The translations under genes were made by a program, and so were the position numbers. The notes beneath the pieces are model-generated. The model was not told the origin of the DNA. It worked only from the letters and a program-made list of their open reading frames with translations, and ran no database searches. A stretch of DNA of 64,000 nucleotides from Acidobacteriota bacterium. Lineage in GTDB: Bacteria > Acidobacteriota > Vicinamibacteria > Vicinamibacterales > UBA8438. Positions 1-7,281 of the stretch are shown here, one piece after another. Location of the stretch: positions 1 to 64,000 of the forward strand of contig JAPOVI010000030.1 of assembly GCA_026708265.1 (NCBI GenBank), read 5' to 3'. How positions within the stretch are numbered: position 1 is the first letter of the stretch; each line of letters begins with the position of its first letter.

Positions 1-194
1 CCCTCGGCGCGACGGCCGTGGGCGTGGGGCGCCCCTACATCTTCGGCCTGGCCGCGTTCGGGCAGGCCGGCGTGGAGACGGCGCTCGACATCCTGGACAG
101 CGAGCTGCGGATGGTGATGCGGCAGGCCGGCACCCCCAGCCTCGCGCGCATCACGAAGTCCTACGTGCGCGATCGCCGGATGCAAGCCTGGTAG
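1..194 (+). CDS. FMN-dependent alpha-hydroxy-acid dehydrogenase, C-terminal end (partial)
   Basis: Only the last 63 codons are in the window; the reading frame opens at base 3. They contain a GVGRPYIFGLAAFG stretch, which in this TIM-barrel family forms part of the FMN phosphate site, then the usual closing helix (ALDILDSELRMVMRQAG) and a basic tail. The family includes lactate, glycolate and mandelate dehydrogenases and oxidases, which oxidise 2-hydroxy acids to 2-keto acids. The substrate cannot be told from this end. The stop is TAG at 192-194. The next gene runs the opposite way, so this is the end of its transcription unit. Confidence 0.8.
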   Translation, partial: LGATAVGVGRPYIFGLAAFGQAGVETALDILDSELRMVMRQAGTPSLARITKSYVRDRRMQAW

Positions 195-255
195 GTCCGG
201 CGGGTCACGGGGCCCCCGCCGCATCTGGAGCCAGCCGGTCGGGCGCCCCGCTCGT

Positions 256-642
256 TCATTCCGCTTTCCGGCGCCCGAGATGTGCGACGACCGCCTCCGC
301 CAGCAGGCCGGACCGCCCGCGCGGGCCGGCGGCCCGGTCGATGAGGGTGAGCAACCGGGAGGGCAGGGTGACGCTCACGCGGATCGCCTTTTCGCTCAGC
401 AGGCCATCGTCGAGCGGGACGGCGGCGACGATCCCGCCGTCCGGGTCGACTTCGCTGGAGGGTTCGGGGACAGGCTCCGCGGCCTCCAACACGTCCTCCA
501 CGTAGAGCGCAATCGCCTCGCGCGCGTTGGCCAGCGCTTCCGCCAGAGTGTCGCCGGCCGAGAAGCACCCTGGCAGATCTGGAACCGTTACCCCGCAGGG
601 ACCGTCCGGCCGGTCACGATGCACGACCACCAAGTACTCCAT
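256..642 (-). CDS. hicB: HicB-family antitoxin with ribbon-helix-helix domain
   Basis: The 128-residue protein has two parts. The N-terminal part is the HicB partial RNase H-like fold, with DLPGCFSAGDTLAEALANA matching the family's PG-(F/C)-x-GDTxxEAxxNA signature. The C-terminal part, from about residue 85 (KAIRVSVTLPSRLLTLID), looks like a ribbon-helix-helix DNA-binding domain. HicB antitoxins block HicA and repress their own promoter. The gene lies 9 bp downstream of hicA on the same strand, the usual toxin-first order. Confidence 0.9.
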   Translation of the reverse strand: MEYLVVVHRDRPDGPCGVTVPDLPGCFSAGDTLAEALANAREAIALYVEDVLEAAEPVPEPSSEVDPDGGIVAAVPLDDGLLSEKAIRVSVTLPSRLLTLIDRAAGPRGRSGLLAEAVVAHLGRRKAE

Positions 643-651
643 ACGTTCCCC

Positions 652-849
652 CTACGGCCTGCCCGTCCACTGCCAGCCGGCCTGTCGCCAGATGTTCCGC
701 AGCGTCCCGACCGGAACGTCCTTACGCGGGTGCGGAACGATGACGCGACCGGGGCGACCGGGACGGCGAAACAGGTGGTGGCTGCCGCTCACCCGCTTCA
801 ACTCCCAACCGTCGCGCTCCAACCGCTTGATCACCGCCGCGCTATCCAT
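652..849 (-). CDS. hicA: HicA-family mRNA interferase toxin
   Basis: HicA is a small double-stranded-RNA-binding-fold toxin that cleaves mRNA. Residues [22 protein letters not shown] carry the conserved GSHH with the catalytic His, and [21 protein letters not shown] is the standard C-terminal half. The ORF track starts at 855 (MHMDS). I prefer the ATG at 849 (MDSAAV) because it matches the family N-terminus and sits about 6 bp after a good -10, which implies a leaderless message. No Shine-Dalgarno is visible. The product is 65 residues, normal for the family. It is followed by hicB. Confidence 0.9.
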   Translation of the reverse strand: MDSAAVIKRLERDGWELKRVSGSHHLFRRPGRPGRVIVPHPRKDVPVGTLRNIWRQAGWQWTGRP

Positions 850-850
850 G

Positions 851-884
851 TGCATATAATATGCATAGTTGCGGCCGGTGTCGA
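851..884 (-). promoter_or_regulatory. hicAB promoter with overlapping palindromic operator
   Basis: On the minus strand a -35 TCGACA (879-884) is separated by 17 bp from a -10 TATTAT (856-861), and the hicA ATG follows about 6 bp later. A perfect palindrome, TGCATAT-A-ATATGCA (851-865), overlaps the -10 and the start. That is where a HicB or HicAB repressor would be expected to bind. The match to a sigma-70-type promoter is direct observation; autoregulation is inferred from the family. Confidence 0.6.
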
Positions 885-1066
885 GCCGCGGCGCCCGGTT
901 CGCCCCTGCTGGCCGGGGATCTGCGAGCTCCGCCCGGAAACCGATTGGAGGTCCTGAAGGGCGATCGCGACGGGCAACACAGCATACGCATCAACCGGCA
1001 ATGGCGGATCTGTTTCGATGGAGTGCGGAGAACGCTTTCGATGTCGAGATCGTGGACTATCACTGA
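861..1066 (+). pseudogene. higB toxin remnant, N-truncated and frameshifted
   Basis: Frame 861 encodes [20 protein letters not shown] and [11 protein letters not shown], classic HigB/RelE-superfamily sequence, then runs out of frame. The expected ending (RW...FDVEIVDYH, stop at 1066) continues in the +1-shifted frame. Restoring one C at about 1016 (TTTCGATGG to TTTCCGATGG) rejoins the two halves. The N-terminal part before DLRAPPGN is too short and does not resemble HigB, so about 25 residues appear lost next to the hicA promoter. Cleavage activity is therefore unlikely. A sequencing error could explain the frameshift but not the short N-terminus. Confidence 0.75.
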
Positions 1067-1078
1067 CGGAACAACGAC

Positions 1079-1387
1079 ATGACGACCCTCGATGACGATC
1101 GGTTGCCGAACCCGCACCCGGGTGAGATTCTGCTGGAGGATTTCCTGAAGCCGATGCGGATCAACCAGTCCGAGCTGGCGCGCGCGATCGGCGTTCCACC
1201 CCGGCGTATCAACGAGGTGGTGCTGGGCAAGCGCGCCGTGACAGCGGAGACGGACCTGCTGCTCACGCGCTATTTCGGGCTGTCGGAAGGATTGTTCCTG
1301 AGGCTGCAAGCGACGCACGACCTGGAGAACGCGAAGCTGTCGCTGCGCGACCGGCTGATCGCGATCCGGCCGCGTGACGCCGGCTGA
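1079..1387 (+). CDS. higA: HigA-family antitoxin (XRE helix-turn-helix)
   Basis: The 102-residue protein begins with the HigA signature [16 protein letters not shown]. It continues with a helix-turn-helix ([24 protein letters not shown]) and a short C-terminal helix ([19 protein letters not shown]). HigA neutralises the HigB ribosome-dependent RNase and represses the operon. The gene starts 12 bp after the remnant of its toxin, so it now looks like an orphan antitoxin. It could still act as a repressor or protect against HigB toxins encoded elsewhere. Confidence 0.9.
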   Translation: MTTLDDDRLPNPHPGEILLEDFLKPMRINQSELARAIGVPPRRINEVVLGKRAVTAETDLLLTRYFGLSEGLFLRLQATHDLENAKLSLRDRLIAIRPRDAG

Positions 1388-1546
1388 CGACCGACTCGTT
1401 GCGGCCGTCACGAGCCCGGTCGCTGGCGTGGGACCGGTACCGCGATCTGGCGGCGCTCCCCCGAGGAAAGGGTCAAGACGTGCAGGCGCGCGTCGATGCC
1501 GTGGCAACGGTAGCTCTCCGGGCAGCCTTCGGGCCAGCGGCCGTGC

Positions 1547-2197
1547 CTACTCGGGGGTCGAAGCCGTCTCTTCGTCGGCCAGAAGCTGCTCCATCTGCTC
1601 CTGTATGGCCTCGTGCGCCTGATCGAGCAGCAGAAGACGCCCGTTGAGCTGGTAGAGATCCTCCTTGAAGTCGAGAGGGTGCGCATCGGACGCTGCCCTG
1701 GCCAGCACCAGGCTGATGGAGTCGAGCATCAGGTCGCGGGCCCGCTCGTAGGCATCGAGTATGTCGTAGACCTGCGAGACTCGAATGATCCAGTCGTAGT
1801 CGAAGTACGGTGCGGCCTCGCTCGTCTGCGCCGTGCGCCAGGCGGCGGAGGAGACGTTCGGAAGGGCAAAGGAAATCTCGAAGCTACGGTCGCTGAAGAC
1901 GGGATCGGACTCGTCTTCGGCTCGCACGAACACCGCGATTCGCTGCAGGAGACTCCTCAGCGAGGGCTGACTGCTTCTGAATTCATCCAGATTCTCCTGC
2001 ATCTCCAGCTCGATCGCGGCACGCGCCGACGCGGCGAACTGCCGGAGCTGCCGCTCCTCCCGCCATTCCTCGACCCCGAACGCAACGAGGACGGCGAACA
2101 CCACCATGAGCGCCTCGGCCGCCATCGCCGCGAGATCCCAGCGCGTCCGTTGACCCGTGACTGCGGCGATGCCCCCGCGGACTGCCCCGTTGCTCAT
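1547..2197 (-). CDS. Single-pass membrane protein of unknown function (DUF6090-like layout)
   Basis: I do not recognise a named family with certainty. There is one hydrophobic segment near residues 23-41 (EALMVVFAVLVAFGVEEW), followed directly by EEWREERQ and a long, mostly helical soluble part of about 170 residues rich in Glu and Leu. This membrane helix-plus-(W)REER layout resembles DUF6090-type proteins. The ORF track begins at a GTG at 2230; I chose the ATG at 2197 (MSNGAVRGG). No clear Shine-Dalgarno supports either start. The neighbours on both sides are unrelated. Confidence 0.6.
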   Translation of the reverse strand: MSNGAVRGGIAAVTGQRTRWDLAAMAAEALMVVFAVLVAFGVEEWREERQLRQFAASARAAIELEMQENLDEFRSSQPSLRSLLQRIAVFVRAEDESDPVFSDRSFEISFALPNVSSAAWRTAQTSEAAPYFDYDWIIRVSQVYDILDAYERARDLMLDSISLVLARAASDAHPLDFKEDLYQLNGRLLLLDQAHEAIQEQMEQLLADEETASTPE

Positions 2198-2318
2198 GAC
2201 AGAACGATATTCCGAAGCAGGCCGCGTCACCAGCCACGGTTGTGGCGGACGACTCAGCGCGGCGCTGTACCTCGGCTTCGCCGCCCCTGGCTGTTGCCGA
2301 AGCGGTCGGACCTGCCTC

Positions 2319-3356
2319 CTACTCCGCCAGGTGCCGCCGGAGGAAGGACAGGGTGCGCGGCCACGCGTCCTCCGTGGCCCGGCGATTGGCGTCCAGCCCT
2401 TCCTGGGCCTTCAGAAAGACGGTCGCCCCGTCGTAAACGATCGTCTCGAACGACTTCCCGGCTGCCGCCATCGCCGACTCCGCCCGCGGCAGCGTCGCGG
2501 CGGTCGGGAGGTCGCCGCCGTACAGGCCGAGCACCGGCGCGTCGATCCGGGCGTAGTCGGATTCCGCCTCCGGCGTCTCGCCGTAGAAGACGACCAGCGC
2601 ATCCAGCTCGGGGCGGTCCACCGCGTAGGCGAACGCGGCCGCTCCGCCCCAACTGAAACCGACCACGCCCAGGCGGCCGTCGGCGGCCGGGAGGCCGCGC
2701 GCCCAGGCTCCGACGGCGTCGAGCCAGCTCGTTCGTTCCCGCGGCTCGATGCGCGGCGCGGAGGGGAGGAACCCGCCGGGCCTCTCGCCCGCGAAGAGAT
2801 CCGGGGCGACCGCGAGGTATCCCTCGGCGGCCAGGGCGTCGGCGACGCTCCGCACCCAGTTCGAGAGCGCGTAGAGATCGTGGACGACCACCACGACCGG
2901 CGCCGGCGACCGCTCGGGGTACACGACCCAGGTGCGGATGGGCGCCGCGCTTCCGGGACGCGGGACGTCGACGAGCTCGGAACGCCGGGGCGACGCGGCG
3001 AGGTCGCCTCGCGAGGTGGCCCCGCTGGGCGGCAGATGCGGGGCGGAGACGGGGGCGGGACCCTCGCCGCGAACGATGACCCCCGCCACCGTGGACCAGG
3101 CGCCCACCTGCAGCAGGGCGACCACCAGGAGAGCGATGGCGCCGACGGCGAAGATGGGCGTGTTCCTCGGCATGTTCATGGCGTCCCTCCTGACCCGCGC
3201 CGCGGCTCGTGCGCAACAGGCCCCGATGCTCTGCCGCCAGAACCAGGCGGCCGACCGGCCGCGTTGCCATTCTTCGTGGAGATCGCCCACCAGCGGGTCG
3301 CACGAAGCGTCCAGCTTGCCGAGCAGCCAGGTCGCCAGCCGGGGCGGGCGCCTCAT
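2319..3356 (-). CDS. Permease-prefix domain fused to a dienelactone-hydrolase-like alpha/beta hydrolase
   Basis: Residues about 1-45 (RLATWLLGKLDASCDPLVGDLHEEW, WFWRQ) are the acidobacterial 'permease prefix' found at the N-terminus of MacB-like permeases beside PadR regulators. A membrane helix follows (about 65-85). Residues about 125-345 form a dienelactone-hydrolase-type fold with nucleophile elbow GFSWGG (Ser in place of the usual Cys) and the acid region LYGGDLP. The stretch that should carry the catalytic His reads YDGATVFLKAQ, with no His, so classical triad activity is doubtful. The ATG at 3356 overlaps the padR stop (ATGA), which decides the start; the longer track ORF (3392) would lie inside padR. 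Confidence 0.7.
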   Translation of the reverse strand: MRRPPRLATWLLGKLDASCDPLVGDLHEEWQRGRSAAWFWRQSIGACCARAAARVRRDAMNMPRNTPIFAVGAIALLVVALLQVGAWSTVAGVIVRGEGPAPVSAPHLPPSGATSRGDLAASPRRSELVDVPRPGSAAPIRTWVVYPERSPAPVVVVVHDLYALSNWVRSVADALAAEGYLAVAPDLFAGERPGGFLPSAPRIEPRERTSWLDAVGAWARGLPAADGRLGVVGFSWGGAAAFAYAVDRPELDALVVFYGETPEAESDYARIDAPVLGLYGGDLPTAATLPRAESAMAAAGKSFETIVYDGATVFLKAQEGLDANRRATEDAWPRTLSFLRRHLAE

Positions 3357-3688
3357 GTGCACGCCCGTTCCAACTGGGGCAGGCCCTGCCACAGCAGGGA
3401 GAGCGTCTCCCGCGTGGAACGGGCCTCGCGCACCCCCTCGGGGGTTGCCCGGAAGTAGCGCTTCGCGCGCCCTCCGCGCTCCGGCGTGGGATCGCCCAGC
3501 CGGGAGCTGACGAACCCCTTGCCCTCCAGGCGCTCCAGCGCGGCGTAGACGCTGCCCACGCCGACCTCCCGGCCGGTGCCGGCCTCGAGCGCGCGCACGA
3601 TCCGGGCGCCGTAGGCGGCTTCTCCCAGCCGGATCACGGCCAGCAGCACCATCAGCTCGAAGCTCCCGAGGACGGGGCGACCTGCCAT
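3353..3688 (-). CDS. PadR-family transcriptional regulator
   Basis: The 111-residue protein has a winged helix: GSFELMVLLAVIRLGEAAYG is helix 1 and turn, VGVGSVYAALERLEGKGFV is the recognition helix, and GRAKRYFRATPEGV is the wing. It is a short PadR of the subclass that acidobacteria pair with permease-prefix genes. It overlaps the downstream hydrolase by 4 bp, so the two are translationally coupled and it probably regulates its own operon. An AT-rich patch lies just upstream of its start (about 3690-3710). Confidence 0.9.
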   Translation of the reverse strand: MAGRPVLGSFELMVLLAVIRLGEAAYGARIVRALEAGTGREVGVGSVYAALERLEGKGFVSSRLGDPTPERGGRAKRYFRATPEGVREARSTRETLSLLWQGLPQLERACT

Positions 3689-3746
3689 TTATTCAACCAT
3701 AGGGAATAAATGGCGGCCGCGCAAGCGGCGACGCGACGCTGATACG

Positions 3747-4397
3747 ATGCTGCGCTTGAACGCCTCGCCGCCGTCCTCGTCCCGAACCTCGACCGTCCTC
3801 GCATGGTCGCTGGCCGGACTCGCCGTCCCGCCGCTCGTCATCCTCCCCCACGAGCTCGGGCACTACCTGGTCCTTCTCGCCATGGACGTCCCGAATCTGG
3901 CCCTGCACTATGCATCGGTCTCCTGGGACTCGCGGGAGTTCTGGGAGGCTGTCCGTCGCGAGGACTACGCGACCGCCGCGGACATCGCCCCCATATGGGC
4001 CGTGGCGCTCTCCAATGCAGGCGGGCCGCTCGTCTCGTATGCCATGGTTGCGGGATGCTGCTACGCCTGCGCCCGGTGGCGTCCGCATGCCGTGCTGGTC
4101 GCCGTCGGCTACGGGTGCCCGCTCCGCGTGCTGGTCGGGGTCCAGCACGGCGTGCTGGTCCTGCTGGGTGGCAATCCGCCGGCCAGCTACGACGAGTTCA
4201 GAATCGCGGCGCTCACCGGAGTTCCCGTGCAGGTCTTCGTGGGGTTCGGTGTCGCCTTCGTCGGCGTCTCGGGCGCGTGGCTGGCGAAGTACCTGCCACG
4301 CGGTCGGCGCACTTTCGCGGTGACGTCGATGCTGGCGGGGGCGGTCTTCAGCGCGGTGCTGTACTTGGGCTACGTCGGCCCCTGGCTGCTGCCGTAG
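3747..4397 (+). CDS. Multi-pass membrane protein with HELGH zinc-binding motif
   Basis: The protein has 216 residues and about five hydrophobic segments. An HELGHY motif at about residue 35 sits inside or next to the first membrane helix (VILPHELGHYLVLLAMDV). HExxH in a membrane helix is typical of M50-type site-2 proteases and their relatives. I see no clear second-site NPDG or LDG motif; SNAGGPLVSY at about 90 is the nearest candidate. It could be a membrane metalloprotease or a non-catalytic relative. It begins about 60 bp from the divergent padR start. Confidence 0.6.
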   Translation: MLRLNASPPSSSRTSTVLAWSLAGLAVPPLVILPHELGHYLVLLAMDVPNLALHYASVSWDSREFWEAVRREDYATAADIAPIWAVALSNAGGPLVSYAMVAGCCYACARWRPHAVLVAVGYGCPLRVLVGVQHGVLVLLGGNPPASYDEFRIAALTGVPVQVFVGFGVAFVGVSGAWLAKYLPRGRRTFAVTSMLAGAVFSAVLYLGYVGPWLLP

Positions 4398-4408
4398 CGG
4401 TCTAACCT

Positions 4409-4792
4409 CTAACCAATGACGCGCAGGATCCCGGCCGTCAACGTGGCGGTGACGAGCACCGTCCCGACGATCCAGCGGATGAGGCGGGTCCTCACGTTCA
4501 CGACCTCGGTGCGCATCCCGGCGATCTGCGTCGAGAGCCGCGTGTCGAGGCCGCTGAGCTCGGCGCGCACATCGGCGACCTGCGTCGAGATTCGCGTGTC
4601 GAGCGTTGCGATCTGGGCGCGGACCTCCGCGACCTCCGCCCGCACCTCGGCCAGGCCAGCCTTGAACTGATCGGCCGAAACGTGATCGCCCTGCTCGACG
4701 CCCTGGCGGATGGCCTTGGCGATGACCTCGGCCTGGTCGCGCGCCACGCCGCCGGCCGTGAGTTGCTGGGTGACTGCGAGCGTGTCCAACAT
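4409..4792 (-). CDS. DUF1640-like coiled-coil protein with C-terminal membrane anchor
   Basis: The track ORF is overextended; the ATG at 4792 (MLDTLAVTQQLTAGG) gives 127 residues. An N-terminal helical head (MLDTLA..LTAGGV..DQAEVIAKAIRQ) is followed by a long coiled coil of near-repeats (VRAEVAEVRAQIATLDTR, then VRAELSGLDTRLSTQIAGMR). A single C-terminal membrane helix ends it (IVGTVLVTATLTAGILRVIG). The layout matches DUF1640 proteins, whose bacterial role is unknown. A shorter relative with the same MLDT head lies at 26299. It starts 29 bp after the HNH gene on the same strand. Confidence 0.7.
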   Translation of the reverse strand: MLDTLAVTQQLTAGGVARDQAEVIAKAIRQGVEQGDHVSADQFKAGLAEVRAEVAEVRAQIATLDTRISTQVADVRAELSGLDTRLSTQIAGMRTEVVNVRTRLIRWIVGTVLVTATLTAGILRVIG

Positions 4793-4821
4793 GGTCTGCG
4801 AGAGTAGCACGCGAGGATAAG

Positions 4822-6462
4822 CTAGCGCTTGGACCTCCGGTTTCGCGACAAACAGCGTCGGGTGGCGGCTGCCGACGCTGCTTCGTTTCCGGTCAACCGA
4901 TTCCGGGACCGGGCACCCCGCGCCGCCGTTCGCCGCTGGCCGTCGCGGTCCCGACGTTCCCGCGGGAACGTCGGCGGCGGGTCTGCATCGCGCCGCGGGC
5001 GCCACAGCACCTCGATGGCCCAGGCGACGTCCAGCCGCTCGCCCCGCCACCGTGGCGCGGTCTCCGCGTCGATGCCGACCCCGGCGGCCGCCAGTCGGCG
5101 GTCCACCGGCGCCAGCGCCGGGCCGTCCCAGCCCGGGGCCAACGGAGCCTCCGGCAGCGGCCGCCCGTCGGGCCGCAGAAAGGTCACCGTGCCGCCGGCG
5201 TCCACCTGCACCCGGAAGCCGTCTTCGTGCACGGCCCGGTGGTGCCGGCGGCACAGAAGCACGAGATTCGCGAGCGCCGTCTCGCCGCCGTCGGCCCAGT
5301 GGCGCACGTGGTGAGCATCGCAGCGACGAGCCGCGCAGCCCGGAAAGCGGCACTGCCCGTCGCGCGCCGCCAGCGCCCGCCGCAGCGCGGGGGAGATGGT
5401 CCGCGTCCGGCGGCCAACGTCGAGAACGTCGCCGTCGGGGCCGTGTCGCATCGTGACGGTGGCGGAGTCGCAGGCGATGCGGCGGGCCGTCTCCTGCCCG
5501 ACGCGAATGCCGCCGTCCTCGGCCAGCGCCGCCTGGCTGCGCCGCGTGTCCGCGGAATCGGCGCGGTGCGCGTCTTCGCCGTCCGCGGCGTGCTCCGGGG
5601 TCTCCTGCGCCGCCTCTTCAGCCAGGGTCCCGGCGTCCACGTGCAGCACCACCTGGTAGCGATCGCCCGCCGTGCCGCGATCCAGCCCCCCCGCCAGCGC
5701 ACACTCGGCCAGCCGCCCCAGCGCGTCCGCCTGCCGCTGTCCGTGGCTCCGCTCCACACCGACCGCCTCATCCACCGCGTCCGTCCGTGCAGTCTCGCCG
5801 CCAGCCACTCCGGTCGCGTCGCCGTCCGCCGCCACCGCCGCCTCCAGCGCCCGCCGAAACACCGAACCCACCTCCGGCGTCAGCCGGCCCCGGACCACCA
5901 CCATGCCGTCGTCGTCCACCCACGTGCGCAACGAGCGGTCCGCCTGCCGCTGGTGCTCCTCGTCCCGCTCCGCCCGGTCGGTCTGCCGCCAGGCCCGCAC
6001 CACCCGCTCGACGTGCGCCGCCGTGCCCGCCAACGCCACGTCGAGCAGCGACTGCTCGGTCTCCGGCGTCGCCACCCGGGTGATGGCGCGCACCTTGGAG
6101 TAGGAGACTCGCCCCCGCCGCATCGCGTCGCTCACCTTCGGCAATTGCGCCAGCGCATGCGCGACCCGCACATGCTCGCGCGCCGGGCCCGGCTCCAGAC
6201 CGGTACGCCAGCTCAGCCAGACCGCGCAGGAGGCGAAGCCGGACCACGCGCCGGCCGCATCGAAGTCGCGAATCAGGACCAGCAGCTCATAGGTGGCGGC
6301 CTGGATACGAGAGGCGAGCTCGGCGATCCGGTCGCCGAGACTCTCGGCCTCGGCGGGGGAGACAGCGGGCGGCCCGGCCGGCGGCTGGGGCTCGTGCCCG
6401 ATGGATACGATGACCGGCGCCGCGGGCGGAGCAGAGGCGAAAGTCTGTTCGGCAGTGGGCAT
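4822..6462 (-). CDS. DUF222 / HNH endonuclease (13E12-repeat family)
   Basis: Residues about 40-270 form the helical DUF222 domain (LVLIRDFDAAGAWSGFASCA, WLSWRTGL). After a variable acidic and Ala-rich linker, the HNH nuclease comes at about 400-450: RDGQCRFPGC, CDAHHVRHWADGGET, LVLLCRRHHRAVH, with the metal-binding Cys pairs and the HH catalytic pair intact. This family is multicopy in actinobacteria (REP13E12) and is suspected to be mobile. The last 60 residues are basic and low-complexity and span a perfect 24-bp palindrome. A GC-rich body with an AT-rich start (about 6462-6500) suggests an insertion boundary. Confidence 0.85.
   Translation of the reverse strand: MPTAEQTFASAPPAAPVIVSIGHEPQPPAGPPAVSPAEAESLGDRIAELASRIQAATYELLVLIRDFDAAGAWSGFASCAVWLSWRTGLEPGPAREHVRVAHALAQLPKVSDAMRRGRVSYSKVRAITRVATPETEQSLLDVALAGTAAHVERVVRAWRQTDRAERDEEHQRQADRSLRTWVDDDGMVVVRGRLTPEVGSVFRRALEAAVAADGDATGVAGGETARTDAVDEAVGVERSHGQRQADALGRLAECALAGGLDRGTAGDRYQVVLHVDAGTLAEEAAQETPEHAADGEDAHRADSADTRRSQAALAEDGGIRVGQETARRIACDSATVTMRHGPDGDVLDVGRRTRTISPALRRALAARDGQCRFPGCAARRCDAHHVRHWADGGETALANLVLLCRRHHRAVHEDGFRVQVDAGGTVTFLRPDGRPLPEAPLAPGWDGPALAPVDRRLAAAGVGIDAETAPRWRGERLDVAWAIEVLWRPRRDADPPPTFPRERRDRDGQRRTAARGARSRNRLTGNEAASAAATRRCLSRNRRSKR
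4951..4974. repeat. Perfect 24-bp palindrome inside the HNH gene
   Basis: The sequence CCGACGTTCCCG followed by CGGGAACGTCGG is a perfect inverted repeat with no spacer. It lies in the 3' coding part of the DUF222/HNH gene, in the low-complexity tail after the nuclease domain. It could be a REP-like element, a recognition site or a strong hairpin near the gene end. I saw no second copy in the window by eye. Confidence 0.7.
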
Positions 6463-6583
6463 ACCGTGTATTGTAACATGCTGATATACAGTTGTTTACA
6501 CTGCATCGCCCGGCACGTCCACGATCTCAGCAGGGCGAAAGTTGGCCGTGCTGCCGCACATGGAGCGTCGGGCGCCTCAACCG

Positions 6584-6919
6584 TCACCTGACGGCCATCC
6601 CTGCTGCGTCCGATCCGAGCGCCGGCAACAAGGACACTGCCCAAGCTGCCCACGCCCACCGCGGCGGAAGGATGATCCAACCATCCCGGTCGTCCCCGAC
6701 GGCAGTGAACTCGCCGGCGGCTACGGCCAGGGCGGTAAGTGCGCAAACGAACGCCGCTCGATCCTCGTGATCGTCGATATCGCATGGCTCACGAACGCAG
6801 TGCCGACGGCCGAGCCATTTGCGCGTGAGCCTATCGAGGGTCCCAACGTTGGCCAAGTGAGCGAAGTATCTGTCCGACCTCGCGCCACTCCCCAGCAAGC
6901 GACCCGGGTCTTCGACCAT
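6584..6919 (-). CDS. Small hypothetical protein (low confidence)
   Basis: An ORF of 111 codons from ATG 6919 (MVEDPGRLLGSGARSDRYFA). It has natural-looking composition: balanced charge, Trp and His present (CVREPCDIDDHEDRAAF), and a mildly hydrophobic Ala-rich stretch (VCALTALAVAAGEFTAVGD). I do not recognise a family. It fills what would otherwise be a 549-bp gap (6463-7011) between the HNH gene and a TA-like pair, on the same strand as both. An upstream extension to 7228 overlaps the next gene and looks like a shadow. Confidence 0.35.
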   Translation of the reverse strand: MVEDPGRLLGSGARSDRYFAHLANVGTLDRLTRKWLGRRHCVREPCDIDDHEDRAAFVCALTALAVAAGEFTAVGDDRDGWIILPPRWAWAAWAVSLLPALGSDAAGMAVR

Positions 6920-7011
6920 GCTCCCGAGGATTGCCCTGGTTTCCGGGGTCGCCCGGGCGAGCGGTGCCCGGGCCGATCGAAGCGCAATCGCCTGGCGAGC
7001 GCTTCCGCAAG

Positions 7012-7281
7012 CTAGCGTCGACGGGCCGGACTGACCCTGCGGCCGCGTCGAAACTGCACGTTGGGGAAGTGCTTCTTGGCGCACGCCGCGTCGATCTCGA
7101 GCTGGCTGACGAGCTTGCGAACCTGAAAGGACGGCATTGGGTCGTCCTTCGGAAGATGGTAGGTCTTCCCTTTGAACTGGATCACGCGCGAGTGTGTCGC
7201 CAACCTGATCGTCCAGCCCGGCGCGCATTTCGCGAGCATCTTCTTGATGGCGCTCAGGCGCACGGTCTTGGTGGGCGTCAT
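7012..7281 (-). CDS. HicA-like putative toxin
   Basis: An 89-residue basic protein with an N-terminal helix (AIKKMLAKCAPGW), a strand region carrying a candidate catalytic His (ATHSRVIQFKGKTYHLPK), and a closing helix (FQVRKLVSQLEID). This order resembles HicA's dsRNA-binding fold with its (G)SHH site, but similarity is weak and the canonical GSHH is not present. It overlaps the upstream 172-residue gene by ATGA, as in coupled TA pairs. The assignment rests on layout and size; a non-toxin function is possible. Its base composition is lower in GC than its neighbours'. Confidence 0.5.
   Translation of the reverse strand: MTPTKTVRLSAIKKMLAKCAPGWTIRLATHSRVIQFKGKTYHLPKDDPMPSFQVRKLVSQLEIDAACAKKHFPNVQFRRGRRVSPARRR

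Noticed and set aside
1388-1546. Short plus-strand ORFs after higA
   Set aside because: 159-bp gap; fragments such as SLAWDRYRDLAALPRGKG resemble no family and have no start signals.
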